Made by a program: the position numbers and the translations under genes. Shown in pieces: positions 12,276 through 24,352 of a DNA stretch of 64,000 nt. How positions within the stretch are numbered: position 1 is the stretch's first letter; every line of letters begins with the position of its first letter. The stretch covers positions 1,303,910-1,367,909 of the forward strand of contig JAJEKV010000147.1 of NCBI GenBank assembly GCA_021234155.1, written 5' to 3'. The notes beneath the pieces were generated by a model that saw only the letters and a program-made list of their open reading frames with translations, made no database searches and was not told the DNA's origin. Source of the DNA: Isoetes taiwanensis. Lineage: Eukaryota; Streptophyta; Lycopodiopsida; Isoetales; Isoetaceae.

Positions 12276-13777
12276 TATCGCCATAATTCTTTTTGGATGT
12301 GTGTGTATTGAAGAAAGGTAAAAGCTCAAAAGGAATTTGGAAATGAGGAACAGAGACTCACAAAGCTTTGCTGATTCTGGCTTCAATAGTGTCAAATGGC
12401 ACCATGGCGCTACTTAGTAGCTGGCAGGTCAAAATTATAGATTTTGGATTGGCTGTAGGTCTGGACTGGTACCAAATGGTGCTATTTGATCACCTCAACC
12501 TGAGGAAGACTTTTTCCCTGACAAAAAATTAAAAGCCTAGGTCAAATGGACAGACTTCTAGTCTGTGGTCAAAGTCAAGGGTCAATGGGGGCTCAATGAA
12601 CGACTGAGAGGAAGGAGAGAAGAACAAAAGCTAGTACATAAAATTTTCACCCAAAAACAATTAAGCAAAGCCAATTGAAGTGTTTGCTTGTATAAGTTTG
12701 AGTGCGTGCAATGATTGGTCCATGTAATATAATGGCCTATAATATTACACATGTTCATCCTTTGGGACAAATTTCAGGATAAATTTTCTAAAATCACAAT
12801 CTAAATAATTTACTGGACAAAACCTGAATTTGTGGAGCATTTTCTGACTCCTCGCATGAATACTAGAAGGTGCCAGATCTTCGCAAGTGCCTCGGATACT
12901 CATAGGTAGAAGTATGCTGGATCTTCACTTCATGCTTCTGGATCCATTTGCCTACAGGATCTGTTCATGCTTCATGCTTCTGGATTTGTTCTTCGCAAGT
13001 TTGTTCTTTGCAGGTGCAGATCTTCGCAGGTGCAGGTGCAGGTGCAGGTGCAAGATTCATAGCTTGATCTCGTAGAGCATACATGCACAAAAAAATCGAT
13101 CCTCAACCTCTATATTGTAGGGGCACTGCAATTCGTCTGCCATTCCGGCACACGAAAGACCCGTCTCGGCTACCGCCATCATAGGGCCCTCGCCATTGCC
13201 AGAATGGCATCCAAACTGTAGTTCCCCTATACAACAATGCATCTGGATTACAAGAAAGCGAAGCGAACAGTACAAGAACAAGAGGAACCGAGGAAATGCA
13301 AATAAGACTAATCTGACATCTCATATTCCTATCAAATCTTCAGGATTATCCTGTTAGCCATTCAGCTCAATAACTGCGTTGGGTCGATGACAGATCTTAC
13401 TTCGTGTCATGGCGCCCAACTAAACCTTGCAAGAAGCTGTTGAAAACCTTGCAGGTCAATTTGTGCGTAGTATCATTGTCTGTTCAAGCTTTTCATCAAG
13501 ATTATGTTTGTCAAAGCATAGAGTAGCAAATAGGAATTAGAACTCTAAATTAAGGCCTTCGAGCCTAGAAGCGTAATATTGCATGTTTTGATTTAATTAT
13601 ATATTGAAAATTATGGGTCCAACCATTTAAACTGTCACGAAAACAAAATTGAGCATATATGCACTCTAGATGTACACATTAGTACGTCTCACGAAATATG
13701 ACCATCAAATCATATTAAAACTATAGAAAAAAGTGTATAAAATACAAAAATAACCCCTTGTTATTATGCTAGATATC
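12276..13777. other. Intergenic, no gene recognised
   Basis: No ORF with recognisable motifs. The only structure is a short hexamer run of GCAGGT (five units, 13026-13054) and a duplicated CTTCATGCTTCTGGAT about 40 bp apart (near 12928 and 12969). Confidence 0.5.
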
Positions 13778-13925
13778 CACATTGCTGATCATGAGGGCAA
13801 TGACCATGATGAGGCCATATAAACTTACTTGAGAGACTTAAATGTGAAATTAAACAAGATAAAAAATAGTATGCAAGTGTTTGCTTTTCAGTGTTATTGA
13901 TTATCAATATATTGATCATGGGAGT
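13778..13925 (+). pseudogene. 3'-end fragment of a second multicopper oxidase gene
   Basis: This stretch aligns with 4009-4155, the last codons and 3' untranslated region of the multicopper oxidase: CACATTGCTGATCATGAGG, then ACCATATAAACTTACTTGAG-like text and the same downstream block. An extra C within the GACATGATG segment shifts the frame, and nothing upstream resembles the rest of the gene. It is a relic of a tandem duplicate or a transposed 3' end; the retained 3' UTR argues against mere protein-level similarity. Confidence 0.85.
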
Positions 13926-15036
13926 AATCATATGTAAGATTGTTAACTTGATAAAGATAAAGATAGAATCGCATCTTCAAGAGTCATCACAAACTTTCAT
14001 GTCAATCTTCACTTCAAACACTAGAGATCTCGTGCCAATTGATCTTTTTGTATGCTAAACATATTAATAAAATTAGCATATATGCATCCAATATTTCAAG
14101 ACAAATCTTAGCTCGTTTCTTACTTTTCCATCATTTTGTTTTGAAAAGCTATGCTCATAAGTTGGGGTGCTTACAAGAACTACCAAGGTAGTTTTCTGGA
14201 GTAGGTAACCAAGTAGTTTGCGGCGATTTTACTTCTTGTAAAATCATCATCTAGATAGCCAACGTGTTCAAACAACTTGATTGCTTTTAAAACTTCTAAA
14301 TCAACAAACCTTTTTAGCAACACAAAATCTCGTGCCAATCCTATATAATTTGTCAATTGACCAGACTGATCTTTTTTCTCTTAAACATTCTTTGAATAGA
14401 GCAGAAATCCAAAGACTATATAAATGGATACTCACAATATTCACCTCCCCCTTATATCATGCTTCATTATTTTTGACAAAGTTTTTATATTTTGGAAATC
14501 TCAAATGACAACTATGATTTTATTAAGTTCTCATTTGACAACAATATGCTTTTTCAAAAATTCTCATTTGACAACTAAATTTCTCGTTGACAACTTTGTA
14601 ACGACTTTTTTTTGTAAAGAGAACTCTTGGGTTGTCAATTTGAGACACTGCATGTGGGGCTAGCAGTAAGGATGCCACTGTATATGGCATTGCATTATAT
14701 TTTGACTTGTGGGTACTACTAAGAACTGACTTGGCCATGACCACTGTAATGCGACCAACAAGAGACAATTTTGCATTAGACCACCAAAACAAATACTTCT
14801 CTAAACCCTTAATGATCTCTTTAAGTTCGAAAGTTCTTGTATGTACTATATATGAACGGTATAATTATCATGAAATGAAGCTTTTATTTTCTAAGAATAG
14901 TAGTTGTTATATATAGTATTGCATAGAACATGTCCTTAGAGTTATATAATTGTTTCCTTATGGACTAACCATAAGATTTGCAAGGCTTTGCAGGAAAAAC
15001 TATATGATAAGGAGCCATAGCAACATTTTGGGACTT

Positions 15037-15195
15037 GGCTACTCGATCATCCAAAACCAAATGGCCCATCGCTAAGGTGCGTAACTCTAATTTGGATGCA
15101 ATTATGCCTTTCGGATTTGGCTACTCGATCATCCAAAATCTCGTGGCCCCTCGCTAAGGTGTGTAACTCTAATTTGAATGCAATTATGCTTTTGA
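15037..15195 (+). repeat. 82 bp tandem duplication
   Basis: Two adjacent copies starting GGCTACTCGATCATCCAAAA at 15037 and 15119, each continuing through GCTAAGGTG and GTAACTCTAATTTG, with about ten differences. Confidence 0.85.
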
Positions 15196-16163
15196 CATAT
15201 ATGATAAAGAGCATTCTTGACAATATTGTTGATTGAGGTGTGTAGCAATACTGTGTCATATAGGATAATGATGCTATATCTAAATAATGGATGTCCATTA
15301 TTACATAGAATGTCTTATATAGAAAATGGCAGATATATTTTTGATTGCTTTTTGGCAGTATCATTAAGTTTGATTAGTCCTAAAATGTGGTTGACCTTAA
15401 AAGTTGCAATGGTTAGGGTTGAGCATTAGGGAGTGGGATTGTCAAGATAGAATAGAGGCAATAAGCTCATAAGTCTTTGCTTGTTACACACATTCAGCAT
15501 TTGTCAAAAGTAAATTGCAACCTCAAGAGACCATAAAAGACATCAATACAATGGTATGGTCTATTTAAGCATGCATTCTTAAACAAATCATTTTTGGGAG
15601 TCTTAACCTTTGAAATTGCATGTAGCATTCAGAAAATAATATGCATCAACCAAATGGAACACCTTGGTGCAAATCAGCCCACAATGAAACACCAAGAAAA
15701 AGAAATGCAGACTTCAAAAAAGCAACTCAAATAAAAACATATCCTATTGTAGGAGTCACCACCAGCAATATTCAAAGACATCAAATATATGCTTTGGTTC
15801 AATTACTTCAACTAAACCCTATGCAACTCAAAACTAAAAAGCTCCAAACTGTGCAACTTACCTAACACCTTTGAAGCTCCATTTATCATCATTGTCCAGA
15901 GGTGACGTTGACTATTTCCAAATGTATTAAATTGCTCTACATGGTTCTCACCCATCTATTGTGCATGTCTAATGTGCATGAACAAAAGAGAAGCAATGTA
16001 ATTTTATCAAGTAAATTAAAACCTAAAGATAAAGACAGAAAACTAACCATTGTACTTGAAACTGTATTATCAAACAAAATAGGTTGCCTGTTGTGGTTTA
16101 CTTTTCACTTTTAAAACAACAATTTTGCAAGTTGTGCATGTTACATCAACCTCCTACTAAGGC

Positions 16164-16370
16164 CAACAGAGACATCTTGTGTTCTTGTAGACACGTTCTT
16201 GCTCATTACGCCATTCAATACAATGTTATCCTTGCAAGCCTTCTCCAAACAGCCCCAAGGGCCAGGTCAACAGAGACATCATGTATTCTTGTAGACACGT
16301 TCTTGCTCATTGCGCCATTCAATACAATGTTAACATTGCAAGCCTGCTCCAAACAGCCCCAAGGGAAAAT
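16164..16370 (+). repeat. 104 bp tandem duplication
   Basis: Copies begin CAACAGAGACATC at 16164 and 16268 and share GTAGACACGTTCTTGCTCAT and CCAAACAGCCCCAAGG. Few differences, so the duplication is relatively young. Confidence 0.88.
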
Positions 16371-19300
16371 AATAGAACCAGTACAAATAGCAATAAATAA
16401 TAACAATGCTTTAGAGAAAAGTACCACAATTCCATATTGTGCATACTATTAAAGGAGTAGGGCCTTATCATACCAAAAAAAAGAGGTTCTAATCCTTGTC
16501 GAATGTAAACTATGCGCTGCTTTCAAACGCAGTAATAAAAATGAAGTACTAATTCTTGAAGCAATAAACCAATTCTGCACCTGATGCAGCTAATCCTGAC
16601 TCTACTTAGCCATCCCTATTGGTTGAAAACCGTACTATGCATGGTAAGTATGCACTTGGCAAGCATTTTGAGAGGCTCCATCTTACCTTCTATGTCGAAT
16701 ATAACTGCTCTTCAAGAAGCTTCCTCTTGCATATAGTGCAATTGAAGAGAATTTTGTTATCAACAGAAAAGAATAAAAATACAGATTAAGCAAGCTACTT
16801 GCTAGTCAAACACTCCTGCTTATATTCTAGTAAGCATGACCAATGAATAGAATGCCCAAAATCTAAATCCAACATAGTGCATCGCATAGGCAATGCTGTA
16901 AGCACGGAATTCTCAACCGTCATACTTTCAAGAAGCTTCTTACAAAGCAAGAATAGCATGCAACTTCTTTGCCGATTCACATAAAACATAGATTAACTTT
17001 AGCAGAGTCTATGCCAAATCAGCCCCGGCTTACAGATCCCTCTGAAGATATGCTCATGGATGCCATGGGGATGCATGCGGATTACTATGTGGCATGTCCT
17101 CGGAGTGAAAATCCAAAAACCAAAAAATCATTTAGGAAAACTTCTATGATTTTTTAAAATCATTAAGTTTTGCTCCACCTTCTATCCCTGATGAACTAAA
17201 AGCTTCAATTCCATCAAGTTTTGCAGCTCCAAAGCACTTGCAGCTCCAATGCAGTTTTTATCCATCATTTCAATATGTGACCTACTTACCGCTATTGACA
17301 TCCACATATCAGAACAACCGAAGAGTTACGCTCATGCAAGCAAAAGTATTTTAAACCTTTCATCTAATACATATCAAAATTATAGAAAATGTCCTACAAT
17401 CACCATAAATGAAGGATAAAATACACGTAGCTCGGTGTCATTTTGAAGAGATGATTCAAACATCATGTTCTTGAACAATATCTATACTAATAAGAATTTC
17501 TAAGTGTAATACCTGTCACAATTATCTACCATTTGCCTGGTTTGATGGTGCAGCCATTTTCTACTGCAAAAATCAATTCAAAAGTAAGAATTTTGAAGAG
17601 AACATACCAAGGTTATAGATTGTAAAATCTTACCTTGCTTCAGAAGGAACTGGTGTGCACCGAAAGGTAACAGAAAAAGGGTTGAGAAGATGAACAATTT
17701 TTGTAAAATGTTCCAATATTTTGTTGTTTAAGAACAACATTTGTTTGACCTTGCAAAAGGAAAAACGGAGCTAAGGATAGCTCAAACTGAGTGCCGCAAG
17801 TGCTTACAATGAGAAACTCTTTGTGATGATGTCTCAAATAACACGGTGGACCATTCTTGAGTCCCTTGAATGGGAGTGGCAAGCCATTGGTCGTTAGATC
17901 ACAGGTAGTTTATACACAGGCGCGAATAACCAATTTGCTTCTCCATAATTAATTGTCCTAACTGGACTTATGAAGAGGAACTCATGCATAAATATTTCTG
18001 TAGCAGACATATGTGTGTGACATTTGGGATCTTTCGCAAACGGTAGACAAAAACCTTAAGCTTTCCCAGTGGATCATTTTCAAGCACATCTCTCCTATAA
18101 AATGCATTTTGTTAATTAAGTAAACTGAATTATTGGCATTTACAAATCATTTGGGGTAGTATCCAAACGATAGAAGTAAACGAAGAGACAGCGATAATGC
18201 TATAAACAGAAGCAAAAAAGTGGGTTTCATCAAGCTTAAAATAAACCTAAAACCTAAAGATCCATGATGAAGTGAAGGAGAAATGTCAAACCTGATATCC
18301 GTTCATGTTGTTGATGTTGTTCTGCTCCTACAGCTAACACCATAGCCAGACCACCATAATAGCAGAACTTTTACGGTCTCCCATGGCACTTAAACGAACA
18401 TTGCATGTCAAAAACATACTTTATTCCAATCATAATCAATCACAACTCTTTCAAATCCGCATGCAGACTACAAGAGCATTTTGAACATGAATATAATGGT
18501 TTTTTGAAACAATCTGAAACAACCGTGTCAAGATATGCATATCTACCAAAGATATATAGATGATTACTTCTAAATCATAGACGAATCTAGAATGTCAAAA
18601 CATCTGCATCAAATTCTTGAATCACCTGTTGGGCATAACATATCTTCAAAAACGTCTATGGCTTGCAGCTCCCTGCAACTCTTGAGCAAATGAAAATATT
18701 CTTCCCTGCCAAATTTGCAACTTGCATCCAACAGCCAGAACACAACCACAGAATCTTATATCCATCAGCAAACTATTTTGGTAGTCAAAGCCCTCTTCGC
18801 AAATACAGATGAATAGAAAACAAAAAACCCTTGTAGATTGAAGGCAAACTTGAACTGAACCATTTCTACCACCAAATTTGATAACGGCAACCAAAAATCG
18901 AGTTTTGGAGCCTTTAGAAATTGTAAAAGCATAAAACTAAGACTGGAGGGTAGGCAAGCCAGAGCTGCCTGTATATAAACGCTCAAATGCACCTTGGAGA
19001 CCGAACCCAGTGGTCGGAATTGCAAAATAGAGACGATCTATATTTTCCAGAATGATAATACGGTGATAACTTTGATGCTTTCTTATAGTGCAAGGATTCA
19101 TGCCACGGCAATGCTCTGATGCTCTGCTGGTGCAAGGATTAGTGCAAGGATTAGTGGCACGGCATGCATCCGGTTGGAACGCAGAAATAGAAATAGGTTG
19201 AAGATTTCTAGGCCTAATCACACCCAAAAAGAAAAATCATTTCTGGAACATCGGCTATTCTTTCCGACAGCCAAAACTTCCAAAACTTCCAAAACCTTAG

Positions 19301-19375
19301 AGAAATCACCTCAAAAAACTTCCAAAAACAATTTTCACTGGGCCGGAAAATCCCAAATTAAAAGAGTTGATTGAC

Positions 19376-19624
19376 AAATGAATTCCCAACTAACACTATC
19401 GTAAACCTTTGCAAAATCAAGCTTAAGATACACAATTGAAAGATTTTTCTTTCACGTCCAATAGATTTCATCACAAGCAGTAGCAACATTGTTCAGAATG
19501 CATCTTTTGGGAAGAAAGATTGATCGAGTTGTCGAGATAGACTCAACCAAGATGTCCTTCACCCACTCTGCAAAAGCCTTGGCAAAGATCCTATACACAT
19601 ATGACAATAAGGCAATTGGTCACT
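19376..19624 (-). pseudogene. LINE reverse transcriptase fragment
   Basis: On the minus strand the text reads PIALLSYVYRIFAKAFAEW, then SIFLPKRCILNNVATACDEI and LKLDFAKVYDSVSWEF, equal to RT motifs 1-3 and A of plant L1 elements. One stop interrupts it. It belongs to a different LINE from the one at 4-12 kb and ends abruptly next to the following short element. Confidence 0.8.
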
Positions 19625-19635
19625 AATCTAAAATA

Positions 19636-20512
19636 ATCCCATCGATCCGAGCCATCGGATCGCCATTCTGGGAAAGGACGAGCCCCTATATTAGGCTAGT
19701 TCCATTCTCAGGCCGGTTATCGGCGTCTTCTCACAGCAGCATTTTCTTCGTGCTCGTAGCTTCCCTCCCTTCCCACCCTACTGCGTGGGCGTGTACGTCT
19801 TTTTCATTTGTATTAGTATTGGTCCTTGCTCTTTTTGTGGTTTTTCACTTGTGGGTGTCGCTTTTGCCTTGTTGCTGTTTCCTTGGCATTTTCCTGTGTT
19901 TTTTCTCAAAACTGCTTGCGATCTTTGTTTATTTCCACCTTGAGGGTGATGCATCTTTATATATCATGTTTTCCACCATTTGGGTGATGCTTTTTCCACC
20001 TTGTGCGGTGGCGCTATCTTTTTTGTTACGCTCTTTTTTTCGTGGATTTTTATGCCTTATCTCTTCCGGCTTTCTTGATCGGATTCTTTTTATGGCTAGG
20101 CTTGTTTCTCGACTCTTTCACGGGTGTTTTTGAGTTTTTGGTCTTCTGAGTTTAAGCTATCTTCCACCGGCTTTTGGGGTCCTGCTTTGGTTTCCGTTCG
20201 TCATCCTCGTTGTTACATGGGGTTTTTTCGCAGTTGTTTGGGGTCGTGCTTTCGGTTTGCCTTCGCGCTCGTCCGGTTTCTCTGCTCTCTAGGCACCACA
20301 TTCGAGGTTGGTGGCGACCATTTCTCATTAGGGTTTTCCTCGAAAACCCGAAAGGGCGGGGTTTTTTATCCCGATGAGAACTTGTCGCCATTGCCCTCTT
20401 ATCATGCCTTAGCACATTTTCTTTTTTTGGGGTAGTCCGATATTGTTCCTATGTTCGGCTACCCCTCTCTCTTCTTATACATTGTATACTGCTGCTGTGA
20501 TGAATGACAAGC
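19636..20512 (+). mobile_element. Short non-autonomous retroelement, copy 1
   Basis: Begins with the palindromic block ATCGATCCGAGCCATCGGAT (19641), carries T-rich sequence with CCACC-x-GGTGATGC repeats near 19940-20010, and ends with a LINE-like tail including AAAACCCGAAAGGGCGGGGT (20344). The same order is seen in copy 2 at 21583-22216. No protein motif inside. The tail resembles the 3' end of the LINE fragments nearby, so LINE enzymes could mobilise it. Ends approximate. Confidence 0.55.
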
Positions 20513-20757
20513 CTAATGTGTCACGCATAAGGGCCGAGGTAACGAGAATCGACCATGGACGTAGAAATCATATTGGAAAAGAAAAAAAATGAAGAGCCCT
20601 TATTGATGATATTTAGCGACATAGATGGGAAGGTTATTACCTCCACGATCTTTGGATGAATTGCATGACTTAAAGGTGGGTCTTTCATAACATGCAAGGA
20701 TAGATTTCCGGCTTGAAAGGCAGCAAGAGCTGAAAAGCTCTTCAAAGGTTTGGTGCA

Positions 20758-21485
20758 CGGCTTAGGGAATAGAATAGAATAGAATAGTTTTTTAACGTCC
20801 ACGGAGACCAATAGGTCATGGGACCCATACAATGGGCTAGTACAATCATTACTACTAGGATTAAAAAACCACTGCCTCGAAAGGTTTTCAAGGGAAAAAC
20901 CTTTGCAGTAATGATGATACTAGACAAGCAGAGATAATGACTACTGAGGGCTCAGTAATTGCAGACGTTTATCTAGAACCTCAAGTATGTATAATGCCAA
21001 ATCATGCACAGATGGTGCTCTGAGAAGTTGTGGAAGCGTGGAATGGAATGCTAAGGTCAAAAAATGATTCCAGACTATCTCAAAAGCAGGGCAACTCAGA
21101 AGAGTATGGCTTTCATCTTCAATAACCTGTAACTGGCAACAGGCACATAGTCTCGCTTCTCGCGGCAATTACGGCCGCTCCCATCTACCTGTCTCAATCC
21201 GTAGCCTGTGGGATCACGTACGAATTGATGCAATAGCTACAAGCTTGTTCCTGGACAATGAAGCAAGCAAATAAGCTTGGGGCCCTGGTGCCAAGGTGGG
21301 ATTTATATGTGCATGACAATGACCAGTTTTCACTTGGGCCAAAGTAACTGCATCCCATATCTTCTGAGAAAAACGACCATTGAGATATTGTTGCAAAAGC
21401 TCAGGATCAGAACTGGCAAGCATCAGGCAAGAAGAAGGCTTGCATTTCCTAGGACAACATGGTGGTTTGAATTCACCAAGAACCT
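20758..21485 (-). mobile_element. 5'-truncated LINE copy (C-terminus and 3' tail)
   Basis: Minus-strand pieces LQQYLNGRFSQKIWDAVTLA and HINPTLAPGPQAYLLASL (21214-21423) and CACCQLQVIEDESHTLLSC (20941-21168, a zinc-binding RT tail) match the C-terminal part of the 4-12 kb LINE. The 3' untranslated block with GGTCTCC and GGGTCCCATG is shared as well. It ends in a short TATTC microsatellite (20768-20790), which looks like the element's tail. Truncation at the 5' side is typical of target-primed reverse transcription. Confidence 0.82.
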
Positions 21486-21582
21486 TTTTTTAATAAAAAG
21501 GGCCTATCTTGAGAGGTCTCCGAGTGGTACTGTCCTTTAAGATATTCACATAATCCCTTGGACATATAAGTTCATTTATCGC

Positions 21583-22216
21583 ATCGATCCGAGACATCGG
21601 ATCGCCATTCTAGAATGGGACGAGCATGCATGTCATGCATGCATGCGGGCGGCGCATGCCCGTTTTGGGTTGGGAGTTCGCTATTTCAGGCGCGTTTCTG
21701 CATCCACGTCTCATCGGCGCTTCCTCTTCTCTCAGCAGTACCTTATTCTCTTTGAACCCACCCTCCCCCCCTTCTTTGTTTATTATATTTTGTACAAGTT
21801 CTGTTTATCATGTTTTTCCACCCGCTGGGTGATGCTTTTTTTTCCACCCGCTGGGTGATGCTTTTCTCTGGTATGTTTCTCGTTTGTTGTGTTGGTGATG
21901 TGCGTGTACAAAGCGGCGGCATCCGTTTGACTTCTCCATGCGGGGTTTTTGGGGCGATTCTATGCCTTACGTTTGTCTAAGCCCCTTGTCAAGGCTTATC
22001 ACTAGGATTTTTCCTCGAAAACCCGAAAGGGCGGGGTTTTTTAATCCCGGTGATAAGCTTTCGGCAGGTACATCAGCCACTCATCTATTAGCATTGTATT
22101 TGTTTTGGGGTCCAAATGATATAATTGGATTTTCCCTTTATTTTTCGTGGGTAGTTCGCATGTGTGCGGCTACCCACTGTCCACCATTGTAGAAAATCTG
22201 CTGAGATGAATGAGAA
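21583..22216 (+). mobile_element. Short non-autonomous retroelement, copy 2
   Basis: Starts ATCGATCCGAGACATCGGAT (21583), holds two tandem TTTTCCACCCGCTGGGTGAT units (21812-21863) and ends in the CTCGAAAACCCGAAAGGGCG tail near 22013. Downstream text (CTGCTGAGATGAATGAGAAG) also matches copy 1, so the element extends to about 22216. Shorter than copy 1 by about 240 bp in the middle. Confidence 0.55.
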
Positions 22217-23409
22217 GGAATGGAACTTAATGACGTTTAGGCACTGAAGTAATGGTTGGAAATACTTTGCCCCAACCCGATCTAGATACCCTAGAAGGAG
22301 GTGACTATTCAACAATGGTTGGATGCCATTGGACCGTTATGGTAGGACAACTACAAAAGAGGGTAGGCCATCGTCAATTTCACAAGCGTGTGACGCAGAT
22401 AAATTTCACGGCCATATAGGCGGCAAAGTTTTGCACAAAATAATACTAAAGTTTGTACTCTAGATTAATTAGAGTAAAGTGTTGACATTGTTGTGAGGGT
22501 TCTAACACAAGCACTCATTATGTGTTACAGAGTATGCAACCTAATCTGGGGTCTTAAAGAAACACTACCATCGAGAAGAAGTAGTGAAGGGTGATAGGAT
22601 TAAAGCTAAAGCCATGGTTTGAAGGGGTGTTGCATGGCAATCCCTAGTTGATTGGGCTAAGAGAGATCCTTTCTCTGGGAAATGAGACGAGTCAAGGCTT
22701 AGACACTAAAGAGAAACAACGTCAGTTATAGTTATGTCTATAAAATATTACTTAACCCTTAATATATAACGTCGAATAAGGTCTAATGTAAAGGATATGA
22801 ATGTAGTAGAGATTAAATCATGGCAAGGCCCGAAGAACTTTTGTTATCAAGGCATCTACCAAAGGAAAAAAATTTAAAGCTATAGATCTAGGAACATCGA
22901 TAACTGGACATTATTATCGTCTAAAGAATATCCAAGGTGAATAGTGGACTAGAATCCAACTTGGAAGTTTCTATCTTACTCCGAAAAATTCCCTTCCATC
23001 GCTCAGCGTGAACGTTTGTCGATATGGTTGCGGAAACATTCTGCAGTGATGATAATAACTCTTAAGTTATTCCTAGCTCACCGTGGCTGCGCAAGTGTTG
23101 CCACCGCAGCGTTGGTTTAGGGAAGAGTGATGGTACACAGGAGTCTTTCTAGAGAAACAAAGATACTATTGGTTAAGTATGACAAGAGACCAATAAAAAG
23201 AAGAAAAATTAAACCCTGCTTGGTAATTTCTTAAAGTTCATACATATTTTGGTGCCGGTTTCTAGGCTAATCAATCCATTTTTTCAAGCCCACTCTTTCT
23301 TAGGTTTAGCTAATCGACGTCCTGGTGGAGCTTTCTGGAGGTGGAGGTTTGGCTATTCAATGTAAAATCTCACTTGGTCGGCAAAAAAATTGGGCTAAAA
23401 TTCTCTTAT
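22217..23409. other. Intergenic, no gene recognised
   Basis: AT-rich, no ORF with recognisable motifs on either strand. Confidence 0.5.
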
Positions 23410-24352
23410 TTTTTGCTACATATTCTAAACGAGGTGCACCCTGGGCTACCACAGTCGCCGGATTCATCGATCTTACGACCCAGATCGTATGTTGGGGCCT
23501 CTGGGCACCTTTCATTTTGCTTATAGTCATTTATGATTGGAGGCGCCTATGATTTTGAAATATGAAATACGATTTCACCTAAAGTTTTGAGGGAATATCG
23601 AACCTCTATATAGCTTTGCCTAAGATTTTAGAATATGAAATACGGGGGCTTGAACCTCTATAAAAATAACTCAACGTCCTAATAAGACTACCTTAACCAA
23701 TATACTTAGTGAGCTAATGTGAGTATTTTTTATCTTGAATCTATGTTTTTTTTTTTATAACAACTTATTCAATTGTTTTAGGGATATATGACCTATGGTT
23801 TCAGGAATTGTCATTTTGACATCCATATCAAATCCCTCTGGAATCCCTGTTATTTTGCTACATATTCTCACAATCGTCGGATTCGTCGATCCTACGACCC
23901 GGATCGTATGTTGGAGCCTCTGGGCACCTTTCGTTTCGCTTATAGTCATTTATGATTGGAGGCGCCTATGATTTTGAAATATGAAATACAATTTCACCTA
24001 AGGTTTTTAGGGAATATCGAACCTCTATACATCTTTCCTAAGATTTTAGAATGATTTTGAAATATGAAATACAATTTCACCTAAGGTTTTTATATACATC
24101 TTTCCTAAGATTTTAGAATATGAAATATGGGGGCTCGAACCTCTACAAAAATAACTCAACGTCCTAACAAGACTACCTTAACAAATATACCCAGTGAGCT
24201 AATCTGATTATTTTTTATCTTGAATCTATGTTTTTTTTTAATAACAACTTATTCAATTGTTTTAGGGATATATGATCTATGATTTCAGGAATTGTTATTT
24301 CTACATCCATATCAAATCTCCCTGGAACCCCATGTTATTTTGCTACATATTC
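23410..24352 (+). repeat. Tandem duplication of a unit of about 420 bp
   Basis: CGGATTCATCGATCTTACGA at 23459 recurs as CGGATTCGTCGATCCTACGA at 23878. The following text, from CGTATGTTGG through the TTTATGATTGGAGGCGCC block to TTTTGCTACATATTC, repeats in the same order. The second copy contains an extra internal duplication of GATTTTGAAATATGAAATAC. Function unknown. Confidence 0.85.

Larger units (their letters stand above)
13926..17480. other. AT-rich intergenic region, no gene recognised
   Basis: Short ORFs only, none with known motifs. Contains two local tandem duplications (listed separately) and a cluster of TCTCATTTGACAAC-like repeats between 14499 and 14595. Confidence 0.5.

Noticed and set aside
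23325-24352. Organelle-derived insert
   Set aside because: The duplicated 420 bp unit looked protein-like in places but no plastid or mitochondrial gene could be recognised.
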